Source: Aquiluna sp. (GTDB lineage Bacteria > Actinomycetota > Actinomycetes > Actinomycetales > Microbacteriaceae). Taken from it: 64,000 nucleotides of DNA. The position numbers and the translations under genes are program-made. The stretch lies in NCBI GenBank assembly GCA_021741585.1, contig JAIOXN010000001.1, positions 545,059 to 609,058 on the forward strand. The letters are read 5' to 3'. The notes beneath the pieces were generated by a model that saw only the letters and a program-made list of their open reading frames with translations, was not told where the DNA came from and did no database searches. This document shows positions 59,799-64,000 of this stretch, piece after piece; within the stretch, counting starts at the first letter, position 1; each line of letters opens with the position of its first letter.

Positions 59799-62372
59799 TC
59801 AGCGCTTTTTCCTGGTCGTCTTTTTTGCGGTCTTTGGCGCCTCACCTGGCTCCACGCCTAGTTTCTCACGTCTAATGGCTAGAAGTTCGAAGGCACGATC
59901 GGCCGAGAGTTCCTCCAAGTTTTCATCCTTGGGAACGGTCGCATTGATTACTCCATCTGTGACGTAGTTTCCAAACTGACCAGTTTTTGCCACAACCTGC
60001 AAAGTCGATGCTGGATCCTCACCGAACTCCCTAAGTGGTGTGGATGCAGTTCGGCGAGCGCCGTACTTTGGTTGCTTGTAAATCTCTACTGCTTCTTCAA
60101 GCGTCAATGAGAAAATCTGGTCCTCAGTGGTTAGCGAACGCGAGTCAGTGCCGCGCTTGAGATATGGTCCGAACTTTCCGTTCTGTGCGGTAATCGCTGT
60201 TCCTAGTTCCGGATCGATACCTACGGTTCGAGGCTGAGAAAGCAACTGAATCGCTTCTTCCAAAGTGACACTCTGGGTGGTCATTGACTTGAACAGACTT
60301 GCGGTCTTTGGCTTTGGGTTGCCTTCATCTACCAAAGTGACGTATGCGCCGTAGCGCCCGTCTTTGACGATGATGTCCAAACCAGATTCAGGTTCTTTAC
60401 CTAGGATCCGATCCTCGGCTGGTGGAGCGGCAATCAGCTCAAGTGCCTTGTCGTGAGTTAGTTCATCCGGAGTCAGGCTGTCAGGAATATTGACAATCCT
60501 GCGCTCTTGATTCTCCATGACCTCTATATATGGACCGAACTTTCCGGTCCTAAGCGTTATACCCTCTGCAATCTCAAAGCTATTTATGGCCTTGGGGTCA
60601 CTCTCGCCGAGCGACTCAACGGTTTCTTTTAGACCGGCATCTCCGAAATAGAAGGTCTTCAGCCAGGCTGAACGATTTAGGTCACCGGTTGCGATCTTGT
60701 CGAGATCCTCTTCCATCTTTGCGGTGAATTCGTAGTCCACCAGATTCCCAAAGTTTTCTTCCAGGAATCTAGTGACCGTGAATGCGATCCACTCTGGGAC
60801 TAAAGCACTGCCCTGTTTGCGGACGTACCCCTTATTGAGAATCGTCGAAATGATTGCAGCATATGTGGAAGGTCGCCCAATCCCCTGCTCTTCGAGAGCC
60901 TTTACCAAAGAAGCCTCGGTGAATCTGGCTGGGGGTTGAGTTTGGTGAGTCTTTGCCTCGGCGCTATCAACCACCAAAGGATCACCGGATGCAAGATTCG
61001 GGAGTTTGGCCTGCTCTTCACTTTCATCCTCTCGAGTCTCGTCATAAACGGCCAAGAAGCCCTTAAAAGTAACTACGGTTCCAGACGCGGAGAGTTCTAG
61101 TTTTTTGCCTACTGCGCTGCCCTCAAGCTTCACCGAGGTGGTGGAAAGTTTGGCATCGGCCATTTGCGATGCAACAGTTCTTCGCCAAATTAGTTCATAT
61201 AGCGCTAGAGACCTTCCATGCAGCACACTTTGTAGCTCACTGGGGTGCTTGAAGACATCACCGGACGGGCGAACAGCTTCGTGAGCCTCTTGGGCATTCT
61301 TAGATTTAGAGCCATAAGGTCTTGGAGCATCGGCAACTAAATCTTTGCCGAATAGTTCTGCACCGGCTTTTCTGGCTGCGGTCACTGCCTGCTGCGAAAG
61401 CGAAGGTGAATCGGTTCGCATATAAGTGATGTAACCCTCTTGATAAAGCTGTTGAGCGGTATCCATCGCCTGCTTGGCACTCATCCCCAACCGGCGAGAA
61501 GCTTCCTGCTGCAATGTTGAGGTTGTGAATGGTGCGTAAGGCTTTCGAGTTGAGGGTTTTGCCTCAACTGATGTGACTTTAATATTCTGAGATTTCAAAG
61601 CCTCTGCAATTGAGCTTGCGGTGCTTGGATCAAGAACCAAGGAATCGGCAACTAGCTTTCCGTCTGAATCGAAGCTCTTGCCACTTGCTAACTTCTGACC
61701 ATCGATCATCGTCAACTTTGCTTCAAAACCAATTGAGTCCTTGGTAACAGACGCTGTCACGCTGGCATAACCTGCGCTGACGTGTGCCATGCGCTCACGC
61801 TCACGCTGCACGATCATGCGCATTGCAGGAGACTGAACTCTTCCAGCGGATAGACCGCGGTTGATTTTCCTCCACAGCACAGGAGAAATTTCATATCCAA
61901 CTAGGCGGTCAACGACGCGCCTGGTCTCTTGAGCCTCAACAAGATTGTCGTCGAGCTTCCTAGTGTTCTTGGCAGCTTCTTGAATCGCGTCCTTGGTGAT
62001 CTCGTTGAAAACCATACGGTGGACAGGAACCTTTGGCTTTAGCACCTCTAATAAGTGCCAAGCGATTGCTTCACCCTCGCGGTCCTCATCAGTTGCGAGG
62101 TATAGTTCGTCAGCCTTTTTTAGAGCAGCCTTCAGGTCGGAAACAGTCTTGGACTTGCCAGGAGAAACAACATAAAAGGGTTGAAAATCATCGTCAACGT
62201 CAATCGAGAATTTCCCGAGCGGACCTTTTTTCTTGTCAGCCGGAATATCTTTTGCGTCGGCCAGATCGCGGATGTGACCAACAGAGGCAAGTACTTCGAA
62301 ATCAGGTCCGAGGTATTTGGCTATGGTCTTTGCCTTCGCCGGTGACTCGACGATGACTAATTTCTTTGACAA
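59799..62372 (-). CDS. topA: DNA topoisomerase I
   Basis: 857 aa type IA topoisomerase. Toprim domain at the start (LVIVESPAKAKTIAKYLG), active-site Tyr in YITYMRTDSPSLS, then several C-terminal TOPO-C repeats without zinc Cys (KFGPYI, RYGAYV, KFGPYL, QFGNYV), and a basic tail. Relaxes negative supercoils. TTG start with AAGGAG. Linked to tmk and holB as in many actinobacteria. Confidence 0.97.
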   Translation of the reverse strand: MSKKLVIVESPAKAKTIAKYLGPDFEVLASVGHIRDLADAKDIPADKKKGPLGKFSIDVDDDFQPFYVVSPGKSKTVSDLKAALKKADELYLATDEDREGEAIAWHLLEVLKPKVPVHRMVFNEITKDAIQEAAKNTRKLDDNLVEAQETRRVVDRLVGYEISPVLWRKINRGLSAGRVQSPAMRMIVQRERERMAHVSAGYASVTASVTKDSIGFEAKLTMIDGQKLASGKSFDSDGKLVADSLVLDPSTASSIAEALKSQNIKVTSVEAKPSTRKPYAPFTTSTLQQEASRRLGMSAKQAMDTAQQLYQEGYITYMRTDSPSLSQQAVTAARKAGAELFGKDLVADAPRPYGSKSKNAQEAHEAVRPSGDVFKHPSELQSVLHGRSLALYELIWRRTVASQMADAKLSTTSVKLEGSAVGKKLELSASGTVVTFKGFLAVYDETREDESEEQAKLPNLASGDPLVVDSAEAKTHQTQPPARFTEASLVKALEEQGIGRPSTYAAIISTILNKGYVRKQGSALVPEWIAFTVTRFLEENFGNLVDYEFTAKMEEDLDKIATGDLNRSAWLKTFYFGDAGLKETVESLGESDPKAINSFEIAEGITLRTGKFGPYIEVMENQERRIVNIPDSLTPDELTHDKALELIAAPPAEDRILGKEPESGLDIIVKDGRYGAYVTLVDEGNPKPKTASLFKSMTTQSVTLEEAIQLLSQPRTVGIDPELGTAITAQNGKFGPYLKRGTDSRSLTTEDQIFSLTLEEAVEIYKQPKYGARRTASTPLREFGEDPASTLQVVAKTGQFGNYVTDGVINATVPKDENLEELSADRAFELLAIRREKLGVEPGEAPKTAKKTTRKKR

Positions 62373-62381
62373 CTGCGCTCC

Positions 62382-62735
62382 TTATTGCATGTCCGGTGCT
62401 GAAGCCGAAGCCCTGGCACCCAGTGTTGCAAACCAGAGCGAATACTCCGCTTCGATGCTGACACCGAGTCCGACAATACGACATGTTTTCAACCTAAGGC
62501 CACCAGATTGCAGAATTTGCTCGGCGTTTTCACAGGGAAAGCCGGCCACCAGACCACGCAAACTATCGGCGGCACCAAGCGCTGCGGTGTCAACGAAGCC
62601 CTGAGAAAATATCTTGGCCTCTGCGACTTGATAAGCAAATCCGATTGCAGAGAGTGAAAATAGTAACCCCGCGAGAGACATGATGACATAGGCCGAAGCC
62701 ATGCCTTTATCTAGCTTCCAAACTTGAAGGCACAT
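62382..62735 (-). CDS. TadE-like pseudopilin (helicase/secretion neighbourhood type)
   Basis: 117 aa. A hydrophilic leader LQVWKLDKG precedes a hydrophobic helix (MASAYVIMSLAGLLFSLSAIGF), which fits a type IVb prepilin leader cut after the Gly. The family sits between Tad genes and topA in actinobacteria (Rv3654c-like). It overlaps the next TadE gene by 25 bp. Start ATG 62735 kept so that the leader is included; an internal ATG 62702 would lose it. Confidence 0.72.
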   Translation of the reverse strand: MCLQVWKLDKGMASAYVIMSLAGLLFSLSAIGFAYQVAEAKIFSQGFVDTAALGAADSLRGLVAGFPCENAEQILQSGGLRLKTCRIVGLGVSIEAEYSLWFATLGARASASAPDMQ

Positions 62736-63019
62736 GCTCTAACCACCATTGGCAATAAAGATGTTTTTGATAACTCAACACATTGATATCGGCCATCTTC
62801 GAAAGCTTTGGCCGAAACCCCATCAGGCACAGACCATTCCGCCCCCAGAGTTTGAGCCCGCACAGCACTAAAGGAAAGGCTTGAGAGTTCCAATCTCTCC
62901 ACCTGCCAACTTGTTAGAGCTAAGAACGCTGACAGCCCGATGATAAAGGTAGGCAGCAACAGCATGAACTCGGCCGTTGCTGCACCCTTTTCGCTATTCA
63001 AGACCAAGTGCTTTTGCAA
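62711..63019 (-). CDS. TadE-family pilus assembly protein
   Basis: 102 aa. Prepilin leader ends SEKG, followed by AATAEFMLLLPTFIIGLSAFL with Glu at position +5, the hallmark of type IVb pseudopilins. Two Cys lie in the outer part. It overlaps the flanking genes on both sides. Confidence 0.85.
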   Translation of the reverse strand: MQKHLVLNSEKGAATAEFMLLLPTFIIGLSAFLALTSWQVERLELSSLSFSAVRAQTLGAEWSVPDGVSAKAFEDGRYQCVELSKTSLLPMVVRACAFKFGS

Positions 63020-63155
63020 CCAAGCTGAAAAGCATCGATTTCACCTCGTCAGATCGAAGGACGATCACCAATAGCCCCGCAAAGGCAACAGCTGCGAGAG
63101 TTGCGATGGCATATTCGGCAGTAATAGCACCTCGGTCATTTCTTAATTGGTTCAT
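62994..63155 (-). CDS. DUF4244 Flp-like pilin subunit
   Basis: 53 aa. After a short leader (NQLRNDRG) a hydrophobic helix with Glu +5 (AITAEYAIATLAAVAFAGLL) follows. It fits DUF4244 / Flp pilins, the major shaft protein of Tad pili. The ATG has GGAG upstream (in AAGGAGAAAA). It overlaps the TadE gene by 26 bp. Confidence 0.85.
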   Translation of the reverse strand: MNQLRNDRGAITAEYAIATLAAVAFAGLLVIVLRSDEVKSMLFSLVAKALGLE

Positions 63156-63163
63156 TTTTCTCC

Positions 63164-63895
63164 TTAGTTGTTATTGATGATCCCGATGACCATCGGGAAG
63201 AGGGTCAGAATTAAAAAAGCCGGAAGAATCGTGAGGGAGAGTGGAATAAGTAGAGAAATGCTCAACTTGTGTGCCTGGTCAATTGCACTTGTGCTCTGAT
63301 GAAGGAGCAAAGCCGATACCTCACTTGAAACTAAGGAGCGAAGAGGTGCGCCGGTCTTCCTAGCCAGCAAAACTATGTCGTCTAAATTTTGGAGACTTGG
63401 TAAAAGCCCTGAAACTTCGGACAACCCCAGACCTGCATCTAGCCCCATCCGGAAAATAATGAGATCCTTGCCCGGATGCTCAGGTTTTGCAGTCGAATCC
63501 CTAAGCATCTTTGCGCTCCACATAGCTCCTATACAAATCAATCCGCCGGCAATTCCAAATCCAATAAGGCCAATCGGACGACTAAGAGCCACTAAAGGGT
63601 TGAGGCCCGAAATCTGCCCCAGCAAAAGCGAGACCACTGGCAACCAAAGCAAAAGCTTCCTAGTGGCTATTGGAACAGCCTGAGCTTTTGAAATCTCTGA
63701 TTCAAAAACCATCCGATTGGCTTCGAATTCTTGATACTCATCCAACAAATGAGAAATTGGTGCACCGAATCTTTTCGCTGATCCAATCAGCTCTAGTAGC
63801 TCAGTGGGAATGTTTTCTTCTCCCACGACTTCGATGCTTTTCCGCGGGCTAATGCCGGTACCTATCAACGCACTCAGTCTTGATGTGGTGCTCAT
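63164..63895 (-). CDS. Type II secretion F-domain protein (TadC-like)
   Basis: 243 aa with two F-domain segments and about three to four membrane helices (LLLWLPVVSLLLG; LIGFGIAGGLICIGAMW; C-terminal hydrophobic end). It forms the inner-membrane platform of the Tad pilus. ATG overlaps the TadA stop (ATGA). Only one F protein is visible here; TadB may be further upstream, outside the window. Confidence 0.82.
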   Translation of the reverse strand: MSTTSRLSALIGTGISPRKSIEVVGEENIPTELLELIGSAKRFGAPISHLLDEYQEFEANRMVFESEISKAQAVPIATRKLLLWLPVVSLLLGQISGLNPLVALSRPIGLIGFGIAGGLICIGAMWSAKMLRDSTAKPEHPGKDLIIFRMGLDAGLGLSEVSGLLPSLQNLDDIVLLARKTGAPLRSLVSSEVSALLLHQSTSAIDQAHKLSISLLIPLSLTILPAFLILTLFPMVIGIINNN

Positions 63896-64000
63896 GCTGC
63901 ACGGATTCCGGCTACCGAGAGCACCTCGAGGATCCCGTTATTGATATTTGGCTTTCCAATTGCAGAAATTCTTCGGACGCCATGCTCGCGCCCAAGCTGG
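63892..64000 (-). CDS. TadA-type secretion ATPase, C-terminal end only
   Basis: Only the last 35 codons are in the window. The frame reads REHGVRRISAIGKPNINNG and ends in SVAGIRAA with TGA. Position ahead of the F protein and DUF4244/TadE genes identifies it as TadA/VirB11-like, the pilus motor ATPase; the catalytic part lies outside. Confidence 0.65.
   Translation of the reverse strand, partial: QLGREHGVRRISAIGKPNINNGILEVLSVAGIRAA

Noticed and set aside
59189..59845. Longer thymidylate kinase starting at GTG 59845
   Set aside because: Adds a basic extension and a 47-bp overlap with topA; GTG 59797 starts at the P-loop strand.

Overview
The window looks like chromosome from a free-living actinobacterium with a small, streamlined genome and moderate GC. 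My best guess is a freshwater Microbacteriaceae member of the Luna type (Rhodoluna/Aquiluna-like); this is inference from gene style, not from a marker gene. Reasons: a NUDIX plus histidine-phosphatase protein ahead of pstSCAB, the block TadA / TadC-like F protein / DUF4244 / TadE / topA / tmk / holB, many GTG and TTG starts, 1-4 nt gene overlaps, and several genes whose start codon lies exactly 6 nt after a -10-like hexamer (leaderless mRNA). No rRNA, CRISPR array, insertion sequence or phage gene was seen. Two tRNA genes are present (Lys-TTT and Thr-CGT).

Layout. 1-4752: phosphate module (end of a MutT1-like hydrolase, PHO-box-like site, pstS, strong hairpin, pstCAB). 4788-11081: SDR/DUF2867 protein, EamA permease, a first GlpD-like dehydrogenase, an orphan ABC ATPase and a saccharopine-dehydrogenase-family protein behind a structured leader. 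11137-15217: DoxX protein, an unknown CxxC protein, and a LolA-like protein with an ABC-2 exporter. 15245-17394: tRNA-Lys and a YtrA-type GntR regulator with its ABC transporter and a clear operator. 17464-28940: glycerol region with glpK, an aldo/keto reductase, a full glycerol ABC importer (glpV, DUF2160, glpQ, glpP, glpT, glpS), glpD and a SorC-type regulator; a shared operator links glpK with the regulator/glpD promoter. 28986-37731: YjdM, a monooxygenase, a DUF998 protein, cobalamin-dependent metH, a compact ECF importer with EcfT and two ATPases in one chain plus a DUF4430 lipoprotein (probable vitamin B12 uptake), and an SDR. 37750-47425: Leloir galactose genes, nicotinamidase, PBP4-type carboxypeptidase, CopC, Ktr potassium uptake, DCC and DMT proteins. 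47471-52990: two paralogous secreted zinc proteases sharing an N-terminal domain and a promoter arrangement, an oxidoreductase/Xre/membrane-protein operon between them, and tRNA-Thr. 53025-58045: DUF2236 oxygenase, small membrane protein, acetate symporter actP with DUF485, and a secreted alpha/beta hydrolase. 58035-64000: holB, tmk, topA and the start of a Tad pilus locus that runs off the window.

How it fits together: the cell seems equipped to scavenge phosphate, glycerol, galactose, acetate, peptides and probably cobalamin from dilute water. The glycerol block covers uptake (ABC), phosphorylation (GlpK) and oxidation (GlpD), with its own regulator. The predicted B12 importer lies tail to tail with the B12-dependent methionine synthase. 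The most unusual items are the asymmetric GlpS/GlpT ATPase pair, the one-chain T-A-A ECF energizer, and the duplicated domain-plus-zincin secreted proteins.
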